Shown here one piece after another: positions 1 to 8,396 of a stretch of 53,668 nt of DNA. How positions within the stretch are numbered: the first letter of the stretch is position 1; the number at the start of each line of letters is the position of its first letter. Source of the stretch: Andeanibacterium sp035497315 (GTDB lineage: Bacteria > Pseudomonadota > Alphaproteobacteria > Sphingomonadales > Sphingomonadaceae); contig DATJDU010000025.1 of assembly GCA_035497315.1 (NCBI GenBank), positions 1 to 53,668 on the forward strand, read 5' to 3'. A program made the translations under genes and the position numbers. Under the pieces are notes generated by a model. The model made no database searches. It had not been told where the DNA came from and was given only the letters and a program-made list of their open reading frames with translations.

Positions 1-34
1 CCGCTCAGCGGGGGCCTTTACCGGCGATTTTTTC

Positions 35-95
35 AAGGAGGGTTGGGGCTTCATCTTCGTTCCTTCGTCACTACGACGAAGCCCCAACCCTCCTT
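35..95. repeat. Perfect 18-bp inverted repeat with 25-nt loop
   Basis: The arms at 35-52 and 78-95 are exact reverse complements (AAGGAGGGTTGGGGCTTC and its complement). A shorter alternative stem (TTCGTC/GACGAA, 64-69 and 75-80) lies in the loop. No T-tract follows on either strand, so it does not look like a simple terminator. It sits just upstream of a degraded excisionase-like gene at the edge of what appears to be a mobile-element remnant. Confidence 0.8.
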
Positions 96-114
96 AATTC
101 ACAACCTCAAATCT

Positions 115-261
115 GTGCCATTGGTGCTGACGGGGGACAGCACCAAGCTCTACGAATTGATCGCGGATGGTGAGGTCGAAACGGTGAAGCTGGGCAAATC
201 CACCCGTGTCATCACCGCCAGCCTCCACCGTCTCGTCATGCGGCAGCGCGGGTCAGAATAG
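115..261 (+). pseudogene. Excisionase/MerR-type helix-turn-helix remnant
   Basis: From a GTG at 115 the frame encodes about 48 residues, including KLYELIADGEVETVKLGKST, which resembles the recognition helix and wing of small excisionase-family DNA-binding proteins. The expected first strand and helix of the fold (normally about 20 more residues) are missing, and the frame upstream runs through the inverted repeat. I therefore call it a truncated gene. It overlaps the 3' end of an integrase fragment on the other strand by 26 bp. A short intact protein starting at 115 cannot be excluded. Confidence 0.45.
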
Positions 262-595
262 GCTCGCCTGCCGCTTCGACTACGTGATGGGCTATGCTGG
301 TCGGCCCACCGTCCAAATGCCGTGCCCACCGCGCCATCAGATCGCGCCGCTTCTCCAGAAAATCCGTCCGGCGATAGGCAGCCTCGACCTGATTGGTCAA
401 TTTGTGCGCCAGCGCCTTGTCGGCAACTTCCTTCGGGAAATCGGTTTTCTCTGCCGCCCAATCCGTGAAAGCGGAACGGAAGCCGTGGACGGTCACACCC
501 TTGATGCCGCCATCACGCAACAATTTGGTCATGGTCATATCGCTCATGGGCTTTTCGCCGTCAGGGGAAAATACCAGTCCGGTATCGTTGGCGCG
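236..595 (-). pseudogene. P4-type tyrosine integrase, C-terminal fragment
   Basis: The frame carries the catalytic-domain end of a P4-family phage integrase. GLVFSPDGEKPMSDMTMTKL leads into VHGFRSAFTDWAAE (the H-x-x-R box), then DKALAH and EAAYRRTDFLEKRR with the nucleophilic tyrosine. Only about 120 of the roughly 400 residues usual for the family remain. Upstream of about position 595 the frame stays open for a while but loses all integrase resemblance, so the break is near there. This is a decayed integrase of a former genomic island. The rest of the element would lie left of the window or is deleted. Confidence 0.8.
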
Positions 596-666
596 TTCAT
601 TTGGGCAATCGCAGCGCGATCGATTGGGCGCTGGACCGTTCGGATTGAGAATGGGCAGCTCCCCCC

Positions 667-693
667 AAAAAAAGGTCTCCCGTTGACGGGAGA
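667..693 (-). terminator. Rho-independent terminator of the beta-alanine operon
   Basis: On the minus strand a 7-bp perfect stem (TCTCCCG/CGGGAGA) with a TCAA loop is followed after two bases by seven Ts. It lies about 55 bp downstream of the stop of the last minus-strand gene (malonate-semialdehyde dehydrogenase), as expected for the operon terminator. Confidence 0.87.
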
Positions 694-746
694 AGGGTGA
701 AGAGCAGCAAAGGCTGGTCCGCCCGCCACCTATTTCATCGTCGGCC

Positions 747-2243
747 CTATTTCATCGTGGGCATAGTGAATTCCGCACCCGCGCGGATGCCCTTGGGCCA
801 GCGGCTCGTCACTGTCTTGAGGCGGGTGTAGAAGCGCACCCCTTCGGGCCCGTGCATGTGGTGATCGCCGAACAGCGAGGCTTTCCAGCCGCCGAAGCTG
901 TGGAACGCCATCGGCACGGGGATCGGCACGTTCACCCCCACCATGCCCGCCTGGATGCGATTGGAAAATTCGCGCGCGGCATCCCCGTCGCGCGTGAAGA
1001 TCGCGGCGCCATTGCCATATTCATGCTCGTTCACCAGCCGCACCGCTTCCTCGAAGGTGGGGCTGCGCACCACGGCGAGGACCGGCCCGAAAATCTCCTC
1101 GCGATAGATCGCCATGTCGGGCCCCACATCGTCGAACAGGGTGCCGCCCAGGAAATAGCCGCCTTCATAGCCCTGCAGCTCGATCCCGCGCCCATCGACC
1201 ACCAGCTTCGCGCCCTCGGCAATGCCGCTGTCGATATAGGCTGCCACCTTGTCGCGGTGGGCGGCGGTGACGAGCGGGCCCATCTCGGCCTCCGGATCGG
1301 TGCCCGGCCCGACCTTGAGCGCGCGGACCCGTGGGGCGAGCTTCGCGATCAGCGCGTCGGCCGTTTCCTTGCCCACTGGCACGGCGACCGAAACCGCCAT
1401 GCAGCGTTCCCCAGCAGAACCATAGGCCGCGCCCATCAAGGCATCGGCCGCCTGATCGAGATCGGCATCGGGCAGGATCACCATATGGTTCTTCGCCCCG
1501 CCCAGCGCCTGGCAGCGCTTGCCGTTCTGGGCGGCCGTCTCGTAAATATAGCGGGCGATGGGCGTGGAGCCGACGAAGCTGATCGCCTTCACCAGCGGAT
1601 CGGCCAGCAGCGCGTCCACCGCAGCCTTGTCGCCATGCACCACGTTGAACACGCCCGCCGGGAGCCCCGCCTCGGTCAGCCATTCGGCGATCAGCAGCGA
1701 AGCGGAAGGATCGCGTTCCGAAGGCTTGAGGATGAAGCAATTGCCGCAGGCCAGCGCCACGGGGAACATCCACATCGGCACCATGGCCGGGAAGTTGAAC
1801 GGGGTGATCCCCGCCACTACGCCCAAGGGCTGGCGGATGGCGTGGCTATCGATATCGCGGCCGACATTCTCGCTGAAATCGCCCTTGAGCAGTTGCGGGG
1901 CCGAGGTTGCGAATTCCACCACTTCCAGCCCGCGCTGGACCTCACCCAGAGCGTCGGACAAGACCTTGCCGTGTTCGGCTGTAATCGTGGCAGCCAGTTC
2001 GCCCGAGCGGCTTTCCAGAATGCGCAGGAAGCGGTTGAGCACGCGGGCGCGCTGCAGCGGCGGGGTGGCCGCCCAGCCGGGAAAGGCCGCCTGCGCCGCG
2101 CGCACCGCCGCGCCGACTTCCGCCGCCGAAGCCAGCGGGACGCGGCCACTCTGCTCCCCTGTGGCGGGGTTGAACACGGGGGCGTTGCGCCCGCTGCCAC
2201 CGGCCACGCGGCGGCCGGCGATGTAATGGGTAATCTGGGCCAT
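747..2243 (-). CDS. mmsA: (Methyl)malonate-semialdehyde dehydrogenase, CoA-acylating
   Basis: This 498-residue protein is a CoA-acylating aldehyde dehydrogenase that oxidises malonate or methylmalonate semialdehyde with NAD and CoA to acetyl- or propionyl-CoA and CO2. It shows the family signatures ITPFNFPAMVPMWMFPVALA and GSAGERCMAVS with catalytic Cys281. The usual ALDH glutamate motif is replaced by ALGGAKNH, the hallmark of the CoA-dependent MmsA/BauC group. It is the last gene of a three-gene unit, 18 bp after alanine dehydrogenase, and ends in a strong terminator. In this context its substrate is most likely malonate semialdehyde made by the first gene (the bauC role), although a valine or inositol role through the same chemistry is possible. 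Confidence 0.93.
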   Translation of the reverse strand: MAQITHYIAGRRVAGGSGRNAPVFNPATGEQSGRVPLASAAEVGAAVRAAQAAFPGWAATPPLQRARVLNRFLRILESRSGELAATITAEHGKVLSDALGEVQRGLEVVEFATSAPQLLKGDFSENVGRDIDSHAIRQPLGVVAGITPFNFPAMVPMWMFPVALACGNCFILKPSERDPSASLLIAEWLTEAGLPAGVFNVVHGDKAAVDALLADPLVKAISFVGSTPIARYIYETAAQNGKRCQALGGAKNHMVILPDADLDQAADALMGAAYGSAGERCMAVSVAVPVGKETADALIAKLAPRVRALKVGPGTDPEAEMGPLVTAAHRDKVAAYIDSGIAEGAKLVVDGRGIELQGYEGGYFLGGTLFDDVGPDMAIYREEIFGPVLAVVRSPTFEEAVRLVNEHEYGNGAAIFTRDGDAAREFSNRIQAGMVGVNVPIPVPMAFHSFGGWKASLFGDHHMHGPEGVRFYTRLKTVTSRWPKGIRAGAEFTMPTMK

Positions 2244-2261
2244 GGGGCGCGGAACTTTCTT

Positions 2262-3380
2262 TCAGGCGGCCAGCATCGTGGCGGGATCGGTAAAGGCAAG
2301 GCCCAGCGCATCGGCCACCGGGCGGCAAGTGACCTGCCCGGCGCAGATATTGAGCCCCGCCAGCAGATGGGGATCGCGCCGCAGCGCCTCCTTCCAGCCC
2401 AGCCCGGCCAGACGCAATATATGCGGCAGAGTAACATTGCCCAGCGCATAGGTGGAAGTGCGCGCCACGGCACCGGGCATATTGGCCACGCAATAATGGA
2501 CGATGCCGTCCACCACATAGGTGGGATCGGCATGGGTGGTGGGGTGGCTGGTCTCGAAGCAGCCGCCCTGATCGATGGCGACATCCACCAGCACCGCGCC
2601 CGGCTTCATCGTATGGAGCATGGCGCGAGTTACGAGCTTGGGCGCTTCCGCGCCCGGGATCAGCACCGCGCCGATCACCAGATCGGCCTCGGCCACGCAG
2701 GCCGCGAGGTTGGCCTTGTTGGAAAAGCGCGTCTTGGCGCGCGCTTCGAAATGGATGCCCAGCTTTTCCAGCACTTCGGCGGAGCGATCGAGAATGGTCA
2801 CATCCGCGCCTAGGCCAGCGGCCATCTGTGCGGCGTTGAAGCCCACCACGCCGCCGCCGATCACCACTACCTTGCCCGGCAGCACGCCCGGCACGCCGCC
2901 CAGCAGCACGCCGCGCCCGCCATGGGCCTTCTCCAGCGCGGTCGCCCCCGCCTGCACCGCCATTCGCCCGGCCACCTGGCTCATCGGCTTGAGCAGCGGC
3001 AGGCCGCCGGAAGCATCCGTCACCGTTTCATAGGCGATGCACACCGCGCCGCTGGCGATGAGGTCCGCCGCCTGATCGGGATCGGGCGCGAGGTGGAGGT
3101 AGGTGAACAATATCTGCCCTTCGCGCAGCATGGCGCGTTCGCGCGGCTGGGGCTCCTTCACTTTCACCACCAGATCGGCCCGGGCGAAAACTTGCGCCGG
3201 ATCGGCCACGATTTCCGCCCCGGCCCGGACATAGGCCTCGTCCGAGGAACCGATGCCCAGCCCCGCGCCGCTTTCCACCAGAACCTGATGGCCGGAATGG
3301 ACAAGTTCTTCCGCCCCCTCGGGGGTCAGGCCCACCCGGAATTCGTTGTTCTTGATCTCGCGTACCGTACCGACGATCAT
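2262..3380 (-). CDS. ald: Alanine dehydrogenase
   Basis: This 372-residue enzyme matches the full length of NAD-dependent L-alanine dehydrogenase, which converts alanine to pyruvate and ammonia. The start MIVGTVREIKNNEFRVGL is typical. Arg15, Lys75 (VVKVKEP) and His96 (FTYLHLAPD) fall at the classic active-site positions, and a Rossmann glycine motif (VIGGGVVGFNAAQMA) lies near residue 175. It sits between an omega-transaminase that produces alanine from pyruvate and malonate-semialdehyde dehydrogenase, so it probably regenerates the pyruvate acceptor. The gap to the upstream gene is 36 bp, consistent with one transcript. Confidence 0.95.
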   Translation of the reverse strand: MIVGTVREIKNNEFRVGLTPEGAEELVHSGHQVLVESGAGLGIGSSDEAYVRAGAEIVADPAQVFARADLVVKVKEPQPRERAMLREGQILFTYLHLAPDPDQAADLIASGAVCIAYETVTDASGGLPLLKPMSQVAGRMAVQAGATALEKAHGGRGVLLGGVPGVLPGKVVVIGGGVVGFNAAQMAAGLGADVTILDRSAEVLEKLGIHFEARAKTRFSNKANLAACVAEADLVIGAVLIPGAEAPKLVTRAMLHTMKPGAVLVDVAIDQGGCFETSHPTTHADPTYVVDGIVHYCVANMPGAVARTSTYALGNVTLPHILRLAGLGWKEALRRDPHLLAGLNICAGQVTCRPVADALGLAFTDPATMLAA

Positions 3381-3416
3381 GATCGCACTCCTTTGGCGGG
3401 GGTAATCCAGCGCGTT

Positions 3417-4733
3417 CTATTCAACCTGGGCGAGCACTTCGGCCAATTTGCCGAAGATCTCGTCAATGTGGGATTTTTCCACGATCAGCGGCGGCGAAAG
3501 GGCAATGATATCCCCCGTCACCCGGATCAGCAGCCCGTTGTCGAAGGCGCGGTGGAAGGCTTCCATCGCACGCTTGCCCGGCGCATCGGGGCGCGGTTCC
3601 AGCTCGATCCCGCCAATCAGGCCGATATTGCGGCAATCGATAACGTTGCGCGCGCCTTTCAGCGAATGGACCGCATCGGCCCAGTAATCCTCCAGCTCGA
3701 TCGCCTTTTCGAACAGGCCTTCCTTCTCATAGACCCCCAGCGTCGCGATCGCGGCGGCGGAGGCCAGCGGATGGCCCGAATAGGTATAGCCGTGGAACAG
3801 GTCGATCGTCCCCGGCGCGGCGGCATTGACGATAGTGTCATGCACTTCCCGTCGCACTGCCACCGCGCCCATGGGGACAGAGGCATTGGTCAGGCCCTTG
3901 GCCATGGTGATGATATCGGGCGTGACGCCGAAACGTTCGGACGCGGTGGCCTTGCCCACACGGCCGAAGGCAGTGATGACTTCATCGAAGATCAGCAGCA
4001 GATCGTGCTTGTCGCAAATTTCGCGCAATCGCTGGAGATAGCCGACAGGCGGCACCAGTACGCCGGTGGAGCCTGAAACCGGCTCCACGATTACCGCCGC
4101 GATGGTCTCTGCCCCGTGGAGCGCGATCAGCCGTTCCAGATCCTCCGCCAGTTCCGCACCGTGGAGCGGCTGGCCACGCGTGAAGGCATTGCGCGCCGGA
4201 TCATGCGTGTGGCGCAGATGGTCCACGCCCGGCAGCAGCGTGGGATAGGGGCGGCGATTGCCGACGATCCCGCCCACCGAAATGCCGCCAAAGCCAACCC
4301 CGTGATAGGCCCGTTCGCGCCCGATGAAGCGATAACGCCCGGCCTGCCCGCGGGCGCGCTGATAGGCGAGCGCGATCTTCAGCGCGCTGTCCACCGATTC
4401 CGAGCCGGAATTGACGAAGAACACCCGGTCCAGCCCTTCCGGCATGATCAGCGCCAGCCGCGAAGCCGCTTCGAAGGCGAGCGGATGGCCAAGCTGGAAA
4501 GTGGGCGCAAAGTCCATTTCCCCGGCGGTCTTGCGGATCGCCTCCACGATTTCCGGCCGCGCATGGCCGGCATTGACGCACCACAGCCCGCCCGTGGCAT
4601 CCAGCACCTTGTGCCCGGCAGCGGCGGTATAATGCATCCCTTCGGCCGCCACGAACATGCGCGGATTGGCCTTGAAGCCGCGATTGTCCGAGAAAGGCAT
4701 CCAGAATGCCGAAAGATCGTTGGGCTCGCTCAT
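3417..4733 (-). CDS. bauA: Omega-amino acid:pyruvate aminotransferase (beta-alanine transaminase)
   Basis: This is a 438-residue class-III PLP aminotransferase. It opens with the SAFWMPFSDNRGFKANPRM segment characteristic of beta-alanine:pyruvate transaminases and has NSGSES, the Asp motif LLIFDEVITAFGR and the Schiff-base lysine in ITMAKGLTNASVPMGA. The predicted reaction is beta-alanine plus pyruvate giving malonate semialdehyde plus L-alanine; the two downstream genes consume both products. It is first in the minus-strand operon. Its 267-bp upstream region is shared with the divergent TorF gene and contains a LysR-type box. Substrate specificity (beta-alanine versus other omega-amines) is inferred from the operon. 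Confidence 0.9.
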   Translation of the reverse strand: MSEPNDLSAFWMPFSDNRGFKANPRMFVAAEGMHYTAAAGHKVLDATGGLWCVNAGHARPEIVEAIRKTAGEMDFAPTFQLGHPLAFEAASRLALIMPEGLDRVFFVNSGSESVDSALKIALAYQRARGQAGRYRFIGRERAYHGVGFGGISVGGIVGNRRPYPTLLPGVDHLRHTHDPARNAFTRGQPLHGAELAEDLERLIALHGAETIAAVIVEPVSGSTGVLVPPVGYLQRLREICDKHDLLLIFDEVITAFGRVGKATASERFGVTPDIITMAKGLTNASVPMGAVAVRREVHDTIVNAAAPGTIDLFHGYTYSGHPLASAAAIATLGVYEKEGLFEKAIELEDYWADAVHSLKGARNVIDCRNIGLIGGIELEPRPDAPGKRAMEAFHRAFDNGLLIRVTGDIIALSPPLIVEKSHIDEIFGKLAEVLAQVE

Positions 4734-4817
4734 GGAGACTCCTGAGTGGGAATTTGGGCTTTGGCCGACAGTAACCGCCTGAGAGGGCGACCGCTATTCG
4801 GTTCGCATCGTTTTCAC

Positions 4818-4836
4818 CTATCGGAAAAGCTGATAG
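4818..4836. promoter_or_regulatory. Candidate LysR box L1 (CTATCGG-N7-GATAG)
   Basis: CTATCGGAAAAGCTGATAG is a dyad (CTATC/GATAG) with ATC-N9-GAT at its core, an arrangement compatible with LysR-family T-N11-A boxes. It lies 85 bp upstream of the bauA start and 165 bp upstream of torF in the divergent intergenic region. The same CTATCGG-N7-GAT pattern recurs at the LysR gene start and before the aminobutyraldehyde dehydrogenase gene. Confidence 0.5.
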
Positions 4837-5000
4837 CCATAGCCCCAATAAATCCCATTGGCGTTAAAGGCCGATGACCGACACAATGCAGGCTGGAACA
4901 GTGACACTACGCGCGGCTTCGCAAAAGCAGGACATTGCAGGCCGCTTCTGAACTTCCGGCCCGGCCCCATAAGGGGAGGCCCAATGAGAGGGGGTATGTC

Positions 5001-5705
5001 ATGAAGTTGATCAGACTGCTGGCGGTGGCGGCCATTCCGTTTGCCGCGTTTCCGGCCGTTGCCCATGCCCAGGACGAAGAAGAAGCGTCCGGCGCGTGGG
5101 AAGTCGATGCCGGGGTCGCCGCGCTCAGCGACTATCGCTTCCGCGGCATTTCGCTTTCGGGCAATGATCCGGAAGTCACCGCAGAGCTGACCGTCTCCCA
5201 CGAATCCGGCTTCTATGCCGGAACATGGCTTTCCAATGTCGATCTGGATGACGGGGCGGACGATCTGGAAGTCGATCTGTCAGCCGGTTTCGCCACCGAT
5301 CTTGGCGGGGCCAGCATCGATGTGGGCGCGGTCTATTACCTCTACCCCGGCAATGACGATTTCAATTACATCGAATTCACCGGATCGATCGGCACCACTA
5401 TCGGCCCGGCGGATATCACATTGGGCGTGGCCTATGCCCCCAGCCAGGATGCGCTGGGCAATGTCGACAATACCTATGTCTATGTTTCCGCCGAAGTACC
5501 GATTTCGGGCACTCCGCTTTCGCTGCATGGCACATTCGGCTATGAAGACGGAGGCTTTGCCGACAATAAGAAGGACTGGCTGGTAGGGGCCAGCCTGGAT
5601 CTGGGCGCGGGTTTCACTGCCACGCTCGACTATGTGGACACCGCCCATTCGTTCACTTCGCTGGGCGATCCGACTGCGGTATTCTCCATCGCCAAGTCGT
5701 TTTAA
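5001..5705 (+). CDS. TorF-family outer-membrane protein
   Basis: This 234-residue protein begins with a clear Sec signal peptide (MKLIRLLAVAAIPFAAF, cleavage after AHAQ). A mature beta-rich region of alternating aromatic and glycine strands follows, containing DYRFRGISLSGNDPEV, and it ends in Phe like outer-membrane barrels. This matches the TorF / TIGR02001 putative porin family common in sphingomonads. The ATG chosen is preceded by GAGAGGGGGT at a good distance; an earlier in-frame start would put an unlikely Arg/Pro-rich stretch before the signal. It precedes the glutamylpolyamine genes by 68 bp and may serve as the outer-membrane entry for polyamines, which is inference from position only. 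Confidence 0.82.
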   Translation: MKLIRLLAVAAIPFAAFPAVAHAQDEEEASGAWEVDAGVAALSDYRFRGISLSGNDPEVTAELTVSHESGFYAGTWLSNVDLDDGADDLEVDLSAGFATDLGGASIDVGAVYYLYPGNDDFNYIEFTGSIGTTIGPADITLGVAYAPSQDALGNVDNTYVYVSAEVPISGTPLSLHGTFGYEDGGFADNKKDWLVGASLDLGAGFTATLDYVDTAHSFTSLGDPTAVFSIAKSF

Positions 5706-5729
5706 GATATACGTCATTCTGGATTTCAC

Positions 5730-5755
5730 GCGGGGGAGGCAAGGTGCCCCCCCGC
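5730..5755 (+). terminator. GC-rich hairpin between torF and puuA (attenuator?)
   Basis: GCGGGGG pairs with CCCCCGC, with an inner GGC/GCC stem, giving a very stable hairpin directly after the torF stop. No U-tract follows, so full termination is doubtful. It may instead act as a partial terminator or mRNA-processing barrier that lowers expression of the downstream puu genes relative to torF. Confidence 0.4.
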
Positions 5756-5773
5756 CCCAACATCGGGACAAGC

Positions 5774-7123
5774 ATGACCACCGATATCGCCAGCTGGATC
5801 AGGGAACGCGGGATCGCCGAAGTCGAGTGCATCGTGCCCGACATGAACGGCATCCAGCGCGGCAAGGTCCTGCTCGCCAACAAATTCCTCAAGAGCCTGA
5901 CCGACAAGACCCTTCGCATTCCGGGCAGTGTGTTCATGGTCACGGTCACAGGCGATTATCCCGAAGGGATGGACGGGATCATGCCCGGCTACGATCCCGA
6001 TCTGGTGCTGATCCCCGATGCGACCACGATCCGCGAAGCGCCCGGCTTCACTACGCCCACCGCCTATGTCATCGCCGATGCATTCGACGGCAAGGACAAC
6101 CCGATCGAAATCGCCCCGCGCCAGATCCTCAAGAAGGTGCTGGGCCTTTATGAAAAGCGCGGCTGGAAACCGGTGATCGCGCCTGAACTGGAATTCTACC
6201 TCGTTTCCAAGAATCTCGACGCCGATTTGCCGCTGGTGCCGCCGGTGGGCCGTTCGGGCCGGGCGGAAACCGCAAGCCAGCCTTTCGGCCTGGAAGCGCT
6301 GGGTGAGTTCGAGGATATTATCGAACAAATCTACGATTGGTGCGAAAAGGCCGAGCTGAACATCGACACGATGATCCACGAGGCCGGCGCCGCCCAGCTG
6401 GAAGTGAACTTCATCCACGGCGATGCGCTGGAGCTGGCGGACCAGAGCATGTTGTTCAAGCGGATCGTGCGCCAGGTGGCGCTGGAACACGGTGTGTATG
6501 GCACCTTCCTGGCCAAGCCCATGTCGAACCAGCCGGGCAGCGCGATGCATATCCACCAGTCGATCCTGGACATGGAGACGGGGCGCAACATCTTCTCCAC
6601 CCAGAACGGGCGCGATAGTGCGCTGTTCCGCAGCTATATCGCCGGGCTGGTGCGGCTGATGCCGCAAGTGCTCCCGCTGTTTGCGCCCAACGTCAATTCC
6701 TTCCGCCGGATGCAGCCCGATACGGCAGCGCCGATCAATGTCCATTGGGGCACGGACAATCGCAGCTGCGGGCTGCGCGTGCCCATGTCGGGCTCCAAGG
6801 ACCGGCGGATCGAAAACCGCCTGCCGGGCGCGGATGCCAATCCCTATCTCTCCATCGCCGCCTCGCTGGTATGCGGCTATATCGGCATGGTCGAACGGAT
6901 GCAGCCGCCCAAGAGCATCACCGGCAATGCCTATAATCGCGCACGCACCCTGCCCCGCACGCTGGAGGCCGCGCTGGACCGCTTCAGCCATTGCCGCCCG
7001 GTAAAACAGATCCTTGGCGAGGATTTCTTCGATCTGTTCTACGCCATCAAAGAGACCGAATTGTTCGCCTATCAATCGGTGATCAGTTCATGGGAACGCG
7101 AACATCTGCTGCTGAAGGTGTGA
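5774..7123 (+). CDS. puuA: Gamma-glutamylpolyamine synthetase (glutamine-synthetase family), first copy
   Basis: This 449-residue enzyme has the glutamine synthetase fold: a short beta-grasp N-domain, then IAPELEFYLV (metal-binding Glu), GSAMHIHQSILD and LRVPMSGSKDRRIENRLPGA. It lacks the adenylylation segment of true GlnA and matches PuuA-type enzymes that join glutamate to putrescine with ATP. The ATG at 5774 is preferred over an earlier in-frame start because GGGACA sits 6 bp upstream. The next gene begins one base after its stop. A second PuuA-like gene lies three genes downstream with quite different sequence, so the two probably handle different amines. Confidence 0.9.
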   Translation: MTTDIASWIRERGIAEVECIVPDMNGIQRGKVLLANKFLKSLTDKTLRIPGSVFMVTVTGDYPEGMDGIMPGYDPDLVLIPDATTIREAPGFTTPTAYVIADAFDGKDNPIEIAPRQILKKVLGLYEKRGWKPVIAPELEFYLVSKNLDADLPLVPPVGRSGRAETASQPFGLEALGEFEDIIEQIYDWCEKAELNIDTMIHEAGAAQLEVNFIHGDALELADQSMLFKRIVRQVALEHGVYGTFLAKPMSNQPGSAMHIHQSILDMETGRNIFSTQNGRDSALFRSYIAGLVRLMPQVLPLFAPNVNSFRRMQPDTAAPINVHWGTDNRSCGLRVPMSGSKDRRIENRLPGADANPYLSIAASLVCGYIGMVERMQPPKSITGNAYNRARTLPRTLEAALDRFSHCRPVKQILGEDFFDLFYAIKETELFAYQSVISSWEREHLLLKV

Positions 7124-7124
7124 G

Positions 7125-8396
7125 ATGAGCGATCACGCGCCGTCATTCTATGCGGCGACCGCCAATCCCTTTTCCGGCCAGCTCGCGCTGGCGGGCGAGG
7201 TTTCGGCGGATGTAGTGGTCGTGGGCGGCGGCTATACCGGCCTTTCCGCCGCGCTCCACGCGGCCGAGGCGGGATTTTCCGTGGTGCTGGTGGAGGCCAA
7301 CCGCATCGGCTGTGGCGCCTCGGGCCGCAATGGCGGGCAGATGATCCCCGGAATGCGTTGGGGCATTGTCGAACTGGCGCAGGCCTTCGGGGAAGATCGC
7401 GCGCGCCAGCTCGTCTCGGTGGCGAATGAGGCAGGCGACAGGGTGCGCGCACGCATCGCGAAGCACGGAATTGAGTGCGACCTGAAGCAAGGCCATTTCC
7501 AGGCCGCCGCCAAGCCCGGCCACCTCGATGCCATGCAGCGCGAGCTCGACTGCCTCGAACGACTGCTTGGCTATGAGGGTGCCAGGATCGTGCCACAACG
7601 CGATGTGGGCGGCTATGTCGCCAGCCCGATCTACCATGGCGGGCTTTATGACCGGAACGGCGGCCATCTCCATCCGCTCAACTATGCGCTGGGGCTGGCG
7701 CAAGCGGCGCTGGATGCCGGGGTAAGGATCTTCGAGGGCACGCCCGCCCTGTCGGTGGATCACGGCAGCCCGGTGGTGGTCGAAACACCGCAAGGCCGGG
7801 TGACGGCAAACCATGGCGTGCTGGCCTGCGATGCCTTCATGGGATCGGTCGACAAGGCACTGGGGCGGATGACCATGCCGGTCGCCAATTACAACGTCGC
7901 CACTGCCCCGCTGGGGCCCGATCGGGCCGCGGCACTGATCCCTTCGGGCGCGGCAGTGGCGGATAGCAAGTTCGTGCTCAATTATTATCGCCTGAGCGCC
8001 GATAACCGCCTGATCTTCGGCGGAGGCGAGAAATACACCCCCAGCCCGCCGCCCGACATTGCCGGCTTTGTGCGCCCCTATCTGGAGGGCGTGTTTCCTC
8101 AACTAAATGGTGTGCCGATAGACTACGCCTGGGGTGGCCTCGTTGGCGTCACGCTTAATCGGCTCCCCCATTTCGGACGCAGGGGCAATTGCTTCTACGC
8201 CCACGGCTGGTCGGGCCACGGCGTGTTGCTCACCACGCTGGCTGGAGAACTGATCGCCAACGCCATGCGCGGCCATGCCGAGCGGTTCGACCTGTTCGCC
8301 AGCCTCCCCGGTCGCCCCTTCCCCGGCGGACCGCTGCTGCGCCACCCGCTCTATGTGCTGGGCATGTTGTGGTTTGCCTTGAAGGACCGGCTATGA
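7125..8396 (+). CDS. puuB: Gamma-glutamylputrescine oxidase-like FAD oxidoreductase
   Basis: This 423-residue protein is of the DAO family. The FAD-binding motif DVVVVGGGYTGLSAALHAAE starts near residue 30 and is followed by GCGASGRNGGQM. The C-terminal end has WGGLVGVTLNRLPHFGR and GWSGHGVLLTT, both typical of PuuB-like oxidases. Predicted role: oxidation of gamma-glutamylputrescine to the gamma-glutamyl aminoaldehyde plus ammonia and peroxide in the cytoplasm. Translational coupling is likely on both sides (1-bp gap before it, ATGA overlap with the next gene). The matching aldehyde dehydrogenase and hydrolase are encoded 8-9 kb downstream rather than in this operon. Confidence 0.9.
   Translation: MSDHAPSFYAATANPFSGQLALAGEVSADVVVVGGGYTGLSAALHAAEAGFSVVLVEANRIGCGASGRNGGQMIPGMRWGIVELAQAFGEDRARQLVSVANEAGDRVRARIAKHGIECDLKQGHFQAAAKPGHLDAMQRELDCLERLLGYEGARIVPQRDVGGYVASPIYHGGLYDRNGGHLHPLNYALGLAQAALDAGVRIFEGTPALSVDHGSPVVVETPQGRVTANHGVLACDAFMGSVDKALGRMTMPVANYNVATAPLGPDRAAALIPSGAAVADSKFVLNYYRLSADNRLIFGGGEKYTPSPPPDIAGFVRPYLEGVFPQLNGVPIDYAWGGLVGVTLNRLPHFGRRGNCFYAHGWSGHGVLLTTLAGELIANAMRGHAERFDLFASLPGRPFPGGPLLRHPLYVLGMLWFALKDRL

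Noticed and set aside
1..700. tRNA or att site at the island edge
   Set aside because: No cloverleaf or tRNA 3' end could be recognised on either strand next to the integrase fragment.
852..2813. 653-residue open frame on the plus strand
   Set aside because: It lies antisense to mmsA and ald, is rich in His/Arg/Gly and shows no family motif. It is a high-GC mirror of real genes, as are similar long frames at 12473-14254, 9415-11196, 25403-27403, 33513-35825 and 47193-49523.
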